From Novosphingobium sp. CF614 (GTDB lineage Bacteria; Pseudomonadota; Alphaproteobacteria; Sphingomonadales; Sphingomonadaceae): a stretch of DNA of 64,000 nt. The notes under the pieces are model-generated. The model ran no database searches. It worked only from the letters and a program-made list of their open reading frames with translations, and was not told where the DNA came from. This document shows positions 16,826 through 26,247 of the stretch, one piece after another; positions within the stretch are counted from its first letter, which is position 1; every line of letters starts with the position of its first letter. A program made the position numbers and the translations under genes. The stretch spans positions 35,681 to 99,680 of the forward strand of contig NZ_FOOR01000012.1 in assembly GCF_900113255.1 (NCBI RefSeq), read 5' to 3'.

Positions 16826-17494
16826 TCAGAACTCGACGTCGAGTTCCTCCATCTCCTCCGGCTCGGCCTTCGCGGCGGCGATCCACTCGCGCATCGGCGC
16901 CCATTCGGCGATCGTCCGGCAATAGGCTTCGCAGGGGGCCGAAAGCGCCACCGCATAAGTGACGAAGCGAGTCGTGACCGGCGCGTACATCGCATCGGCC
17001 ACCGTCGGCCTGGCGCCGAACAGGAACGGGCCGCCATACCGTTCGAGACAATCGGCCCAGATCGTTTCGATCCGCTCGATATCGGGCCGCGCGCCGGAGA
17101 AGACCGGGAACTTCTCGTGCCTGACCTTCAGGTTCATCGGCAGCGCCGAGCGCAAGTTGCTGAAGCCCGAGTGGATCTCACCCGAAATCGAACGGCTGTG
17201 GGCCCGCGCGATCGGGTCGGCCGGGAGCATCTGCGCCTCCGGAAACTGTTCGTTGAGGAACTCGGCGATGGCCAGCGTGTCCCACACGCTGGCGCCCCGG
17301 CAGGTGAGGCGCGGCACCAGCACCGAGGGCGAAAGCAGCAGCAGTTCGGCCCGGTTGGCGGCATCGTTGGGCACCTGCTGCTCGATCACGTCGAGCCCGG
17401 CCAGCTTGCACAGCAGCCAGCCCCGGAGCGACCACGCCGAATAGGTCTTGCTCGAAATCGTAAGCTGCGCCTCGACAGGGGTCTTCGCGTTCAT
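16826..17494 (-). CDS. Glutathione S-transferase family protein
   Basis: 222-residue cytosolic GST. The thioredoxin-like N-domain holds SSKTYSAWSLRGWLLCKLAG (catalytic serine or tyrosine region) and the glutathione-binding VPRLTC...VWDTLAIAEFLNE. The all-helical C-domain begins near residue 95 and includes PFLFGARPTVADAMYAPVTTRF, the helix-6 N-capping box. Substrate unknown. ATG at 17494 follows GGAGGAAAA. Confidence 0.85.
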   Translation of the reverse strand: MNAKTPVEAQLTISSKTYSAWSLRGWLLCKLAGLDVIEQQVPNDAANRAELLLLSPSVLVPRLTCRGASVWDTLAIAEFLNEQFPEAQMLPADPIARAHSRSISGEIHSGFSNLRSALPMNLKVRHEKFPVFSGARPDIERIETIWADCLERYGGPFLFGARPTVADAMYAPVTTRFVTYAVALSAPCEAYCRTIAEWAPMREWIAAAKAEPEEMEELDVEF

Positions 17495-17618
17495 CCACTT
17501 TTCCTCCGGCGCAGTGTTTTGCTTGCATCAGCTTATGATGCAGCGCAGCATGAATCCAGAGCCGATAGCGGACGGTGGTCGAATCGCGGTGCCGTGGCCG
17601 ACGGGGAAATTGTTGCGC

Positions 17619-18854
17619 ATGCTCTATCAGGCCTATCAGACGTACTGCGACATGATGGCGCCGGCGCGGTTCGTCGCCCGCAGCGCGACCGCCTTTCGCG
17701 ATCGCTTCATGGGCGGGGCGGAAAAGATGCCGGCCGCGCGCCGCCTGTTCGCCTTGTCCGAAGTCTTCGCCAACGCGGCCGTGACGCACCGCCGCCCGCC
17801 CTATGGCATCGCCAGGGTCCTTTCCGGCAACGCCCTGGTCCCGGTGCGCGAGGAAGTGACGCTCACCCTGCCGTTCGCCGACCTGCTGCACTTCGCCAAG
17901 CCCGAAGTCACCGCGCCGCAGCCGAAGATCCTGGTCGTCGCGCCCCTTTCCGGCCACTTCGCGACGCTGCTGCGCAACACCGTCGAGACGCTGCTGCGCG
18001 ACCATGACGTCTACATCACCGACTGGAAGAACGCGCGTGACATCCCGCTGCGCGCCGGCAAGTTCGGTTTCGATGAATATATCGACTATGTCATTCGTTT
18101 CTTGCAGGAAATCAGCGATCCCGAAGCTGATAGAGGCGCCCACGTGCTCGCCGTGTGCCAGCCCTGCGTGCCGGTCCTCGCCGCCGTCGCGGTCATGGCG
18201 CAGAACGACGATCCGTGCCAGCCGCGCACGATGTCCCTGCTCGGCGGCCCGATCGACACCCGCGAATCGCCCACCGTGGTCAACGAACTGGCGACCGGCC
18301 AGTCCTTTGCGTGGTTCGAGGACAACCTGATCCACGCCGTGCCCTGGCGCTACAAGGGCGCGGGGCGCAAGGTCTATCCGGGCTTCGTCCAGCTCAGCGC
18401 CTTCATGGCGATGAACGCCGGCCGCCACTTCGGCCAGTTCCGCAAGCTCTACCAGCACATCGCCGATCACGAGCAGGCGGAAGTCGCCAAGATCAAGGGC
18501 TTCTACGACGAATACCTCGCGGTGCTCGACCTCACCGCCGAGTTCTATCTCGAAACCATCGACAGGGTCTTCCAGCGCGCGCTGCTGGCCAAGGGCGAAC
18601 TCGAACACAAGGGCCGGCGCGTCGATTGCTCGGCGATCCGCAAGACCGCGCTGCTGACGGTCGAGGGAGAGCGCGACGATATCTGCGCGGTCGGCCAGAC
18701 GGCGGCGGCGCACCTGCTGTGCACAAGCCTGCGCCCCCACCTCAAGCGCCACCACCTGCAACCCGGCGTGGGGCACTACGGCGTGTTCGCGGGATCGAAG
18801 TGGGAAACCCAGGTCTATCCGCAAGTGCGCAACATGGTCCTGGCGATGAGCTGA
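17619..18854 (+). CDS. phaZ: Intracellular polyhydroxybutyrate depolymerase
   Basis: 411-residue cytoplasmic enzyme that mobilises stored PHB granules. It shows the intracellular-type cysteine nucleophile in HVLAVCQPCVP (Cys about 180), preceded by YITDWKNARDIPL and followed by a MSLLGGPIDTRESPT loop; the catalytic histidine is in LQPGVGHYGVFAGSKW near the C-terminus. Family proteins begin MLYxxYE-like, so the ATG at 17619 is chosen; the frame is open from 17448 and an ATG at 17550 is an alternative. Divergent from the GST gene, with which the longer frame would overlap. Confidence 0.88.
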   Translation: MLYQAYQTYCDMMAPARFVARSATAFRDRFMGGAEKMPAARRLFALSEVFANAAVTHRRPPYGIARVLSGNALVPVREEVTLTLPFADLLHFAKPEVTAPQPKILVVAPLSGHFATLLRNTVETLLRDHDVYITDWKNARDIPLRAGKFGFDEYIDYVIRFLQEISDPEADRGAHVLAVCQPCVPVLAAVAVMAQNDDPCQPRTMSLLGGPIDTRESPTVVNELATGQSFAWFEDNLIHAVPWRYKGAGRKVYPGFVQLSAFMAMNAGRHFGQFRKLYQHIADHEQAEVAKIKGFYDEYLAVLDLTAEFYLETIDRVFQRALLAKGELEHKGRRVDCSAIRKTALLTVEGERDDICAVGQTAAAHLLCTSLRPHLKRHHLQPGVGHYGVFAGSKWETQVYPQVRNMVLAMS

Positions 18855-18908
18855 CGCGGCAACACGCGCGTCCTCCCGCGGGGGGCCAGGCCCCGACGGA
18901 CCAAGGGC

Positions 18909-19850
18909 TCAGACGAACCAGGCCAGCACGGTCTCGAAGCCGTCCCCGCCGGGGATGGGGAAAGCCACCATCGACACCAGACCGGTAGCGACCGCCGATG
19001 CGGCCACCGGCCCCCCGCGCGAAGCGAGGTCCTGGACCACTTGCGGAACGCCCGTGGCGCTTGCCCGGGCGATGGCTCCGGTATCAGGTGGCAGCAGGAC
19101 GTCCGCATAAGTCGCGGCCAGATCGGCGGCGCTTTCGCAATAGCCCTGCTCGAAGCGAAAACCGCCGCTCGCCCCGTCCCTGGACCATATCTCGAAACGC
19201 CCGGCGATCGGCGAGTTGCGCGCCGAAAGGAACGTCAGCACCCACGGCGCCTCGTCCAGCGGCGCGCAAGGTATGCCGACGGCGCGATTGATCCCCACCT
19301 GCCGGGCGGCATCGCCCCGCAGGAACACATCGACGCGGCCCAGGTCCGCGACCACTTCCGGCCTGCCGCTGCCCCACACCCTTCCGGGCAGGCCCGCCCC
19401 GCGCGCGAAGCGAGCCCCGCGCGAGACGATTTCGAAACTTTCCGCGCGGCCGAAATAGCCATCGATCAACCCGAGTTCCTCTTCGCCCGCCGGCAGGCTC
19501 CAGAGTTCGAGCGCCCCCACCCGGAAGCGATCGTCGCCGCAGAAGAACACGATGACCGACTTCAACCGGCCGGCGACGAAGGTCGGCACCGCCACGGCGC
19601 ACGACAAGCCCTCCGTCATCGCGGCATCGCCGCGCTGGAAATAGGAATTGCGCAAATCCGTGAGCACGACCGGATGGCCAACCTTCCAGGTCCGGCCGGG
19701 CAGCCCCTCGCCATGGGCGAAGCGCATGCCCCGGCTGACCGCCGCGAAATAGTCGAGATCGCCGTAAAGTCCGCCCTCCAGGTCGATATGCCTGCCATCG
19801 GCGGTGGGCACCCACACTTCGGTCGCCCGGATGAACGGTTCCTTGCGCAT
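18909..19850 (-). CDS. Tandem GAF-like sensor protein, no output domain
   Basis: 313-residue protein made of two similar GAF-like domains. The repeat is seen by eye: GRTWKVGHPVVLTDLRNSYFQRGDAA...VAVP (about residues 50-90) and GRVWGSGRPEVVADLGRVDVFLRGDAA...VGIP (about 150-200), each followed by a hydrophobic strand. A third partial copy may lie at the C-terminus (GVPQVVQDLASRGG...VAFPI). No catalytic or DNA-binding domain is attached, so it is probably a ligand-sensing partner of something else. ATG at 19850. Confidence 0.6.
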   Translation of the reverse strand: MRKEPFIRATEVWVPTADGRHIDLEGGLYGDLDYFAAVSRGMRFAHGEGLPGRTWKVGHPVVLTDLRNSYFQRGDAAMTEGLSCAVAVPTFVAGRLKSVIVFFCGDDRFRVGALELWSLPAGEEELGLIDGYFGRAESFEIVSRGARFARGAGLPGRVWGSGRPEVVADLGRVDVFLRGDAARQVGINRAVGIPCAPLDEAPWVLTFLSARNSPIAGRFEIWSRDGASGGFRFEQGYCESAADLAATYADVLLPPDTGAIARASATGVPQVVQDLASRGGPVAASAVATGLVSMVAFPIPGGDGFETVLAWFV

Positions 19851-19999
19851 CGGCCACCTTTCGCTCGCGATTCCCGCCGGTTCGCGAGGATAGGGTCGGT
19901 TTCGTCCGCCGCGCCAGCGCAAAATGAACGGCATGCCGGAAGAACGCCGGCGGCGGCCGATTCAGGCCCCCGTCCGGGAAACCGGACTCATGCCAAGGA

Positions 20000-21577
20000 T
20001 CACGCCCGCCCCAGTCGCTCGGCCACCATGCGGGTCAGGTCGCGGCGGGCGAGCTTGTTGGAATGGAGCAGCGGCACTTCCTCGCGCGTCAGTTGGACAA
20101 AGGCGCGCGGGACCTTGTAGCTCGACAGGCGCCGGCGCAGTTCGCCCTGGATGGATTCGAAATCCAGCGCCGCGCCGTCCCGCGGCACCACCGCCGCGAC
20201 CAGCAGCGCGCCGCGTTCCTTGTCCGGCAGACCGACCACATAGGCCCTGTGCACCGCGTCCAGCGACTGCATCTCCATCTCGACTTCGGCCGGCGAGACA
20301 TTGGAACCGGAGACCTTTATCATGTCGCCGTCGCGACCCACGAAATGGATGCGGCGGCCCTGCGGCCGGTCCTCCACCAGGCACAAGTCGCCCGTGCGAT
20401 AATAGCCATCGGCGGTGTAGTGGTCGGCATGCTCCGTCTTGTGCAATCCCATCGCGACCGGATAGCCGCGCACCTGCATCTCGCCCACCGCGCCATCGGC
20501 GACCGGCTGGTCATCCTTGCCGGCGACGCGGACTTCGAAACCGGGGCCGAAGTGATCCATCGGCGCGCAGACCGGGCGACCCGGCAGGCGGAATTCGTCG
20601 CCCCAGGAATAGGGCCCCAGCGTCTCGCTCATGCCCAGGCCCCACCAGGGTCCTGGTCCTTTCAGCGCCGCGAGTTCCTCCTCGGCGAGCACCCCGCCCA
20701 TGGCGAGGCGGCCGTTGTTGAGCGTGCGTTCGCTGCACACGACAACCGAACCGGCCTCCAGCGCGGGCATCAGGAATACCATCAAGCCGCCGACCCAGAA
20801 CATCGGCAGCGTGCACGATATCCGCTCGCCCGGCACGTAGCCCATCATTTCGCGCATGGTATGGCAGCGGAACAGGACCGCGCCGTGATTGTGCCGCACG
20901 CCCTTGGGCAAGGCCATCGATCCCGAGGTATATATCTCCACCATCTGGTCGGCGGTGTGCACTTCGGCCTCGATCTCGCGCAGCAGGTCGTCGTCCACCG
21001 AGGCGGCGGCGTCGGTCAGGAACGTCATCGGCGCCACGCAAGACGGCAGGTCTTCGCCGGTCGAAACGATCCAGCGCAAGTACGGCGCGCGCGCGACGCG
21101 AAGCGAGCCGCTTTCCTGCCCTTGCAGTTCGGGCAGCGCCTCCAGGATGCGCTCGACATAGTCCTTGCCCAGCATCGAGCGGTTCATCACCAGCCCGTGC
21201 ACGTCCGACTGGCGCAGCACGCGCACCATCTCGCCCGCGCGGATCATCGTGCTGATCGGCACCGCCACCGCGCCGATCCGGCTGATCGCCGCCAGCATCA
21301 CCACGAAGCCCGGGCCGTTGCCGTGAATGAAGCCGATCCGCGCGCCCTTCCCGATCCCGCGCGCGAGAAGGCCGCGCGCGATCAGCGCCGAGCGTTCGTC
21401 CCATTCGCGGAAGGTGATCGATTCGACCGCGCGCTCGCCATCCTCCAGCAGCACCGCGACCGCATCGCCATATGCCGTGGCGGCGGCGCGCACGAACCGC
21501 GGAAATGTCCTGGCCGAGCCCGGTATGCCCTGCCCCGCCGTATCGCTGGCCCCCGCCATGCCGCTAGCCCCCGCCAT
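20000..21577 (-). CDS. AMP-dependent acyl-CoA synthetase/ligase
   Basis: About 525-residue adenylate-forming enzyme. Motifs: phosphate loop YTSGSMALPKGVRHNHG, YYRTGDL, the hinge VGRDGDMIKVSGSNVSPAEVE and the C-terminal HSNKLARRDL with the catalytic lysine. It should activate a fatty or aromatic acid as acyl-AMP then CoA thioester; substrate not predictable. The start is uncertain: ATGs at 21577 and 21559 lie in two copies of an 18-base repeat encoding MAGASG/MAGASD, and a TTG lies at 21589. Confidence 0.85.
   Translation of the reverse strand: MAGASGMAGASDTAGQGIPGSARTFPRFVRAAATAYGDAVAVLLEDGERAVESITFREWDERSALIARGLLARGIGKGARIGFIHGNGPGFVVMLAAISRIGAVAVPISTMIRAGEMVRVLRQSDVHGLVMNRSMLGKDYVERILEALPELQGQESGSLRVARAPYLRWIVSTGEDLPSCVAPMTFLTDAAASVDDDLLREIEAEVHTADQMVEIYTSGSMALPKGVRHNHGAVLFRCHTMREMMGYVPGERISCTLPMFWVGGLMVFLMPALEAGSVVVCSERTLNNGRLAMGGVLAEEELAALKGPGPWWGLGMSETLGPYSWGDEFRLPGRPVCAPMDHFGPGFEVRVAGKDDQPVADGAVGEMQVRGYPVAMGLHKTEHADHYTADGYYRTGDLCLVEDRPQGRRIHFVGRDGDMIKVSGSNVSPAEVEMEMQSLDAVHRAYVVGLPDKERGALLVAAVVPRDGAALDFESIQGELRRRLSSYKVPRAFVQLTREEVPLLHSNKLARRDLTRMVAERLGRA
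21542..21577 (-). repeat. 18-bp tandem repeat at a gene start
   Basis: Two 18-base copies, 16 of 18 positions identical, plus a degenerate third, each starting with ATG (or ACG) GCGGGG. They lie in the N-terminus of the acyl-CoA ligase and offer alternative start codons. Confidence 0.6.
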
Positions 21578-21880
21578 ACCGCTACCCAATGTCCGTCATC
21601 CTCTGTGTCGGGCGGCCAACCGAGGTGAAGCGCCCGTGTTTCTCCGCGATCCTGCAATGCGCGGACGGACAGGACAAGTGTCGATCGACAGGGCAAGCCC
21701 ATGCGTGATCGCTGTGAATGATGTTTCGCGGCGTTGGGTAGCCTGGGGGTAGCCTGGGGGTAGCCCGGCCTATCCGGGTTTCGACGGCATGCGCGGACCC
21801 AGGGCAGCCCGAGGGAGCATCGCCGGCCTACCGGCTCCCATGCTCCCTTCCACGGCTGGCCTGCCCCGCCTGTGAAGCGA

Positions 21881-22183
21881 TCAGGCGTGCCGCCCCTGGC
21901 GTTCGTACATCTGCCGATAGTGCTGGACCCGCGTCGCCCGCAAGCCTGCCATCCCCTCGCGTTCGACGGCACGCTGCCATGATGCGAGTTCCTCCAGCGT
22001 CAGGCCATACCGTTCGCAGGCCTCCGCGATTGTCAGCAGTCCGCCGTTGACGGCCGCGACGACTTCGGCCTTGCGCCGCACGACCCAGCGCGAAGTGTTG
22101 GGCGGCGGCAGGCTTTCGCTGCTCAGCGCCTCGCCCAGAGGACCGATGACCGCCTTCGAGCGGCTGCGATCAGATTGAAGCAT
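21881..22183 (-). CDS. sciP: SciP-like CtrA-inhibitory regulator (DUF1153)
   Basis: 100-residue helix-turn-helix protein of the DUF1153 family. In Caulobacter SciP binds DNA and CtrA to block CtrA-activated transcription in G1. The diagnostic run is visible: VIGPLGEAL, LPPPNTSRWVVRRKAEVVAAV, then ITIAEACERYGLTLEELASWQ (HTH, residues about 50-72) and TRVQHYRQ. It is divergent from a PilZ gene across an AT-rich 199-base region that contains a possible CtrA box. Assignment to SciP is by family; activity in this organism is inference. Confidence 0.88.
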   Translation of the reverse strand: MLQSDRSRSKAVIGPLGEALSSESLPPPNTSRWVVRRKAEVVAAVNGGLLTIAEACERYGLTLEELASWQRAVEREGMAGLRATRVQHYRQMYERQGRHA

Positions 22184-22268
22184 GGTTGGCCTTTCAAATT
22201 GTCGATACCAACCCCCCTTGCCGCCGGATTCTTGTCTGAAATCGTTAACGTCGGATCACTCGCAATGG

Positions 22269-22283
22269 TTAATTCGAAATTAT
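22269..22283. promoter_or_regulatory. Possible CtrA box
   Basis: TTAA-N7-TTAT, one mismatch from the CtrA consensus TTAA-N7-TTAA, in the AT-rich region between divergent sciP and the PilZ gene. Expected if sciP is itself under CtrA control, as in Caulobacter. Confidence 0.35.
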
Positions 22284-22382
22284 GTAACTCTCCATAAGAT
22301 GCTGAAAAATCTGTGTAAAAATCAGTAAGAAAAGTTTCAGATTCGTTTACGAGCGGTTTACCCTTCTTAATTACCTTCCCGG

Positions 22383-22691
22383 ATGAACAAGTTGAGAGTC
22401 TCGGACAAGGAAATGGTTTCGGTAAGGCCGAAGGATTCTGCTTATGCGGCAGCCATGGCCCGGCATATATCCGCCGATGGCTGCCAGTTCGTCCTCGCGC
22501 GGGACAAGGTGGCGCCGGGCCAGCGCTTCCGCTTCAAGCTCGAGGGCCATGAACCGGTTGTCGGCACCGTGCGATGGGTCGTCGCGGACCGTGTCGGCTT
22601 TGCCTTCGATCGGCCGCTGGGCAGGGACAGCCAGCAGGCGTTGACCGATCACTGCCGCGTGATGCACGGGCTGGAACTGTTCCTGGCCTGA
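22383..22691 (+). CDS. PilZ-domain protein
   Basis: 102-residue single-domain protein resembling PilZ, which binds c-di-GMP. The C-terminal strand pattern GTVRWVVADRVGFAFDRPL is typical. At the N-terminus the expected RxxxR motif is not clearly preserved: only MARHISADG, matching the D/NxSxxG second motif in weak form. c-di-GMP binding is therefore uncertain. Two GGDEF-EAL enzymes are encoded 4-9 kb away. Confidence 0.65.
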   Translation: MNKLRVSDKEMVSVRPKDSAYAAAMARHISADGCQFVLARDKVAPGQRFRFKLEGHEPVVGTVRWVVADRVGFAFDRPLGRDSQQALTDHCRVMHGLELFLA

Positions 22692-22796
22692 TGCCAGGTT
22701 TCCCGGGAGCGAGGTTAATCTTCGCCCTTCGTCATTGCTTGCGAGGCGGCGAAGCCGTCGAAGCAATCCAGGGCGATTCGCTCCGCCTTGTTGGCG

Positions 22797-24194
22797 TCAG
22801 GTCTCGGTGAACGCGTAAGGCTGGGTCGTGCGCAGATAGTCGTCGGCCAGCACGTCGCGGCCGATCGGCGGCACGGCCCGCGCGGTGCAGGCGGTGCGGT
22901 GGCACAGGCGGCAGGTTACGCCGATCGGCGTCGTCGGCGCCGAAGCGGGATCGACCTTGCCCGCGTAGACAAGCCGGCCGGCCTCCTCGGCGGCGCAGGC
23001 CAGCGCCACCGCGCGAACGACTTGCGGCCGGCCGTAGCCCGTCCCGCCCCCGGTAACGGTGCGTGCGATCGAGAAGTAGCGCTCACCGCCAGGCAGTTCC
23101 AGCCACTGCGTCACGATCTCGCCAGGCCGGCGGAAAACCTGGTGGACGCTCCACAAGGGGCAGCCGCCGCCATGCGCGGCGAAGGGAAAGCCGGCGCCGT
23201 CGAGCCGCTTGGAAACATTGCCGGCCTCGTCGAGGCGGATGAAGAAGAACCCCACTCCCTCCTCGCCGGGGCGTTGCAGCGTGGTGAGGCGGTGCGCGAC
23301 TTGCTCGAAGCTGGCGCCGAACAGGCTGCACAGCGCATCGATATCGTAGGCGCGCTGCTCCGCGGCCCGCGCGAACCTGCCATAAGGCATGACAATGGCC
23401 GCCGCCACATAGCCGGCGAGCGCGCGCAGCAGCAGCGTGGCGGTGGTCCGGCTTGAAAAGCTTTCGGTGCGCAAGGCCTGCTTGATCTCGGCGCGCATCG
23501 CGGTGTGCGCGATGTGCGTGGCGATCTGGAACGCGCGGCTTGCGGCATCGAGGGTATCGGCGATCAGCAGCTGCTGGTTGTGCCGGTCGAAGCGGCGCAG
23601 CGAATCGACCAGCACCTCGGGCGGCAGGAAGCGCACCCGCACGCCCCTGGCGGCCAGCCATGCCACCGCGCCGCCGCCGCCCTCGATCTCGGCGGCGAGA
23701 TCCTCGGCGCGGATGTCGAGCGCGTGGAAGTAATTGCGCTGGCGGGCGAGAAAGCGCTGCGCCTCGCCCACCGGCTCGTTCTCGTCGGCGCCAGGCCCCG
23801 CCGCGCGCTGTTCGGCCAGTGCCTGCTGTTCGCGCGTATAGGCCCCGTGCAGGCGCAGCAGCGCTTCGGAGATGCCGGGAAAGCTGGTCGCCAGATCCGC
23901 GACTTCGAGCGGGGGCAGGTCGATATCGGCGAAGATCGGATCCCGCAGCATCTCGGCGAGGCGGCGGGCGTAATCCTCCCCATCGTCACCGGCGATGTCG
24001 GCGATGTCGAGCCGGTAGGTGCGCGCGAGACGCAGCAGCATGTCGGCAGTGACCGGCCGCTGGTTACGCTCCAGCAGGGCCACGTAGCTGGGCGAGATTT
24101 CCAGGTCGTCCGCCATCGCCTGCTGGGTCAGGCCCAGTTCGCGGCGCAGCCGGCGCAGGCGGGGACCGAGGTAGAGAGGGCGGTTTTCTGCCAT
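22797..24194 (-). CDS. XRE-family regulator with IrrE-like and DUF2083 domains (ScfR/RamB type)
   Basis: 465-residue transcription factor. Residues about 8-65 form an XRE helix-turn-helix (LRRLRRELGLTQQAMADDLEISPSYVALLERNQRP). The middle (about 160-310) resembles the ImmA/IrrE region, and the C-terminus is DUF2083 with a cysteine cluster TCRLCHRTAC. This architecture is that of RamB and ScfR regulators of acetate and short-chain acyl-CoA metabolism. It is divergent from isocitrate lyase across a 27-base inverted-repeat operator, so it probably controls the glyoxylate shunt and itself. ATG at 24194; a TTG at 24203 is possible. Confidence 0.85.
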   Translation of the reverse strand: MAENRPLYLGPRLRRLRRELGLTQQAMADDLEISPSYVALLERNQRPVTADMLLRLARTYRLDIADIAGDDGEDYARRLAEMLRDPIFADIDLPPLEVADLATSFPGISEALLRLHGAYTREQQALAEQRAAGPGADENEPVGEAQRFLARQRNYFHALDIRAEDLAAEIEGGGGAVAWLAARGVRVRFLPPEVLVDSLRRFDRHNQQLLIADTLDAASRAFQIATHIAHTAMRAEIKQALRTESFSSRTTATLLLRALAGYVAAAIVMPYGRFARAAEQRAYDIDALCSLFGASFEQVAHRLTTLQRPGEEGVGFFFIRLDEAGNVSKRLDGAGFPFAAHGGGCPLWSVHQVFRRPGEIVTQWLELPGGERYFSIARTVTGGGTGYGRPQVVRAVALACAAEEAGRLVYAGKVDPASAPTTPIGVTCRLCHRTACTARAVPPIGRDVLADDYLRTTQPYAFTET

Positions 24195-24220
24195 GGCGCG
24201 CAATCTTGTCAGGACAAGAC

Positions 24221-24247
24221 AACTTTACAAGGAAAATCTGTAAAGTT
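24221..24247. promoter_or_regulatory. Inverted-repeat operator between regulator and isocitrate lyase
   Basis: Perfect 9-base arms AACTTTACA and TGTAAAGTT separated by 9 bases, 26 bases from the regulator start. The half-site resembles the AAAGTTTGCAAA-type RamB motif known in Corynebacterium. It is the best candidate binding site of the adjacent regulator. Confidence 0.6.
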
Positions 24248-24355
24248 TGACAACGCGACTTCGCGGACGGTTTTGGACCGCGAAATTTTCCACTACCCCC
24301 AAGTCATCCAACAGCAATCTTCTTCCTCGCAATCTTCGTCAAGGAAACCCGAATC

Positions 24356-25948
24356 GTGACCTACCAGAGCACTATCATCGAAGCCGGCAAGACGATCGGC
24401 ACCGAGCCCAACTGGAACGGTATCGAGCCCGAATCGGTCGCCCGCATGCGGCTGCAGAACCGCTTCCGCACCGGCCTCGACATCGCCCGCTACACGGCGC
24501 GGATCATGCGCGAAGACATGGCCGCCTACGATGCCGATCCCGCCCGGTACACCCAGTCGCTGGGTTGCTGGCACGGGTTCATCGGCCAGCAGAAGATCAT
24601 CAGCATCAAGAAGCACTTCGGGTCGACGAAGGGCCGTTACCTCTATCTTTCCGGCTGGATGGTCGCCGCCCTGCGCAGCGAGTTCGGGCCCCTGCCCGAC
24701 CAGTCGATGCACGAGAAGACCAGCGTTCCCGCGCTGGTCGAGGAACTCTACACGTTCCTGCGCCAGGCCGACGCCCGCGAATTGGGCATGATGTTCCGCG
24801 ATCTCGACAAGGCCCGCGCGGCCGGGGACGAGATGGAGTCCCGGCGCATCGAAAACGCGATCGACACTTACGAAACCCACGTGGTGCCGATCATCGCCGA
24901 TATCGACGCGGGCTTCGGCAATGCCGAGGCGACCTACCTCCTCGCCAAGAAGTTCATCGAGGCGGGCGCCTGCTGCATCCAGATCGAGAACCAGGTCTCG
25001 GACGAAAAGCAGTGCGGCCACCAGGACGGCAAGGTCACCGTTCCGCATGAGGACTTCATCGCCAAGATCCGCGCGGTGCGTTATGCCTTCATGGAACTCG
25101 GCGTCGACGAAGGCCTGATCGTGGCCCGCACCGACTCGCTGGGCGCCGGCCTCACCAAGCAGATCGCCTATACCCGCGAAGCCGGTGACATCGGCGACCA
25201 GTACAACGCGTTCCTCGATTGCGAGGAAGTCGATACCGGCCGGATCGGGCACGGCGACGTGCTCATCACGCGCGGCGGCAAGCTGATGAAGCCCAGGCGC
25301 CTGCCTTCGAACCTCTACCAGTTCCGTCCGGGAACCGGCGAGGATCGCTGCGTGCTCGATTGCATCCAGTCGCTCCAGAACGGCGCCGACCTGCTGTGGA
25401 TCGAGACCGAGAAGCCGCACATCGGCCAGATCGGCGGGATGGTCAGCCGCATCCGCGAGGTGATCCCGAACGCCAAGCTGGTGTACAACAACTCGCCCAG
25501 CTTCAACTGGACGCTCAACTTCCGCCAGCAGGTCTACGATGCCTGGACCGCGGAAGGGCGCGCCATGGACCAGTACGACCGGGCGAAGCTGATGAGCGTG
25601 GATTACGACGGCACCGACCTGGCGGCCGAGGCCGACGAGCGCATCCGCACTTTCCAGAAGGACGCGGCGCGCGAGGCGGGCATCTTCCACCATCTCATCA
25701 CCCTGCCGACCTATCACACCGCGGCGCTTTCGACCGACAACCTGGCGAAGGAATACTTCGGCGCGGCCGGCATGCTCGGCTACGTCAAGAACGTCCAGCG
25801 CCAGGAAATCCGCCAGGGCATCGCCTGCGTCAAGCACCAGAACATGGCCGGCTCCGACGTCGGGGACGACCACAAGGAATACTTCGCCGGCGAAGCCGCG
25901 CTCAAGGCGGGCGGCGCCCACAACACGATGAACCAATTCGCCGCATGA
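24356..25948 (+). CDS. aceA: Isocitrate lyase
   Basis: 530-residue enzyme that splits isocitrate to glyoxylate and succinate, the first step of the glyoxylate shunt for growth on acetate or fatty acids. The catalytic cysteine is C220 in DEKQCGHQDGK; this KQCGH form and the length mark the longer subclass rather than the 434-residue E. coli type (KKCGH). Other signatures are IIADIDAGFGNAEATY and KLVYNNSPSFNW. Start is GTG at 24356 with AGGAAA 10 bases upstream. Malate synthase is not in the window. Confidence 0.95.
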   Translation: MTYQSTIIEAGKTIGTEPNWNGIEPESVARMRLQNRFRTGLDIARYTARIMREDMAAYDADPARYTQSLGCWHGFIGQQKIISIKKHFGSTKGRYLYLSGWMVAALRSEFGPLPDQSMHEKTSVPALVEELYTFLRQADARELGMMFRDLDKARAAGDEMESRRIENAIDTYETHVVPIIADIDAGFGNAEATYLLAKKFIEAGACCIQIENQVSDEKQCGHQDGKVTVPHEDFIAKIRAVRYAFMELGVDEGLIVARTDSLGAGLTKQIAYTREAGDIGDQYNAFLDCEEVDTGRIGHGDVLITRGGKLMKPRRLPSNLYQFRPGTGEDRCVLDCIQSLQNGADLLWIETEKPHIGQIGGMVSRIREVIPNAKLVYNNSPSFNWTLNFRQQVYDAWTAEGRAMDQYDRAKLMSVDYDGTDLAAEADERIRTFQKDAAREAGIFHHLITLPTYHTAALSTDNLAKEYFGAAGMLGYVKNVQRQEIRQGIACVKHQNMAGSDVGDDHKEYFAGEAALKAGGAHNTMNQFAA

Positions 25949-26024
25949 AGCGTTGAAGGAACGCCCGGGGACCGGACCCGGGCGCATAGGGAAGCAACCG
26001 GCAGGCAAGGAAAGGAAAGGTAAC

Positions 26025-26195
26025 ATGACCACGATGACCGCAGAACCGGCCCGCGCGCGCGCGGTGCTCTCGAACGAGGACTTCAAGCTCCTGCAGGAAG
26101 CCGTCCTGTTCTACCTCAAGGCGCACGAGGACGATCCGATCTCGTCGAAGTACTCGAACCTCTATCACCGTCTCGGCAGCGCCGTGAGACGCTGA
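26025..26195 (+). CDS. Small conserved protein downstream of aceA
   Basis: 56-residue protein, MTTMTAEPARARAVLSNEDF onward, largely helical with an acidic/basic mix and no known domain. A strong AAGGAAAGG ribosome binding site precedes the ATG at 26025. It lies 76 bases after aceA and before a terminator, so it probably shares the aceA transcript. Function unknown. Confidence 0.6.
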   Translation: MTTMTAEPARARAVLSNEDFKLLQEAVLFYLKAHEDDPISSKYSNLYHRLGSAVRR

Positions 26196-26247
26196 CAGGA
26201 TCGGCCAGGAGGCCGCCGCCGCAGGGAATTTCCTGGGGAGGAAAGCT

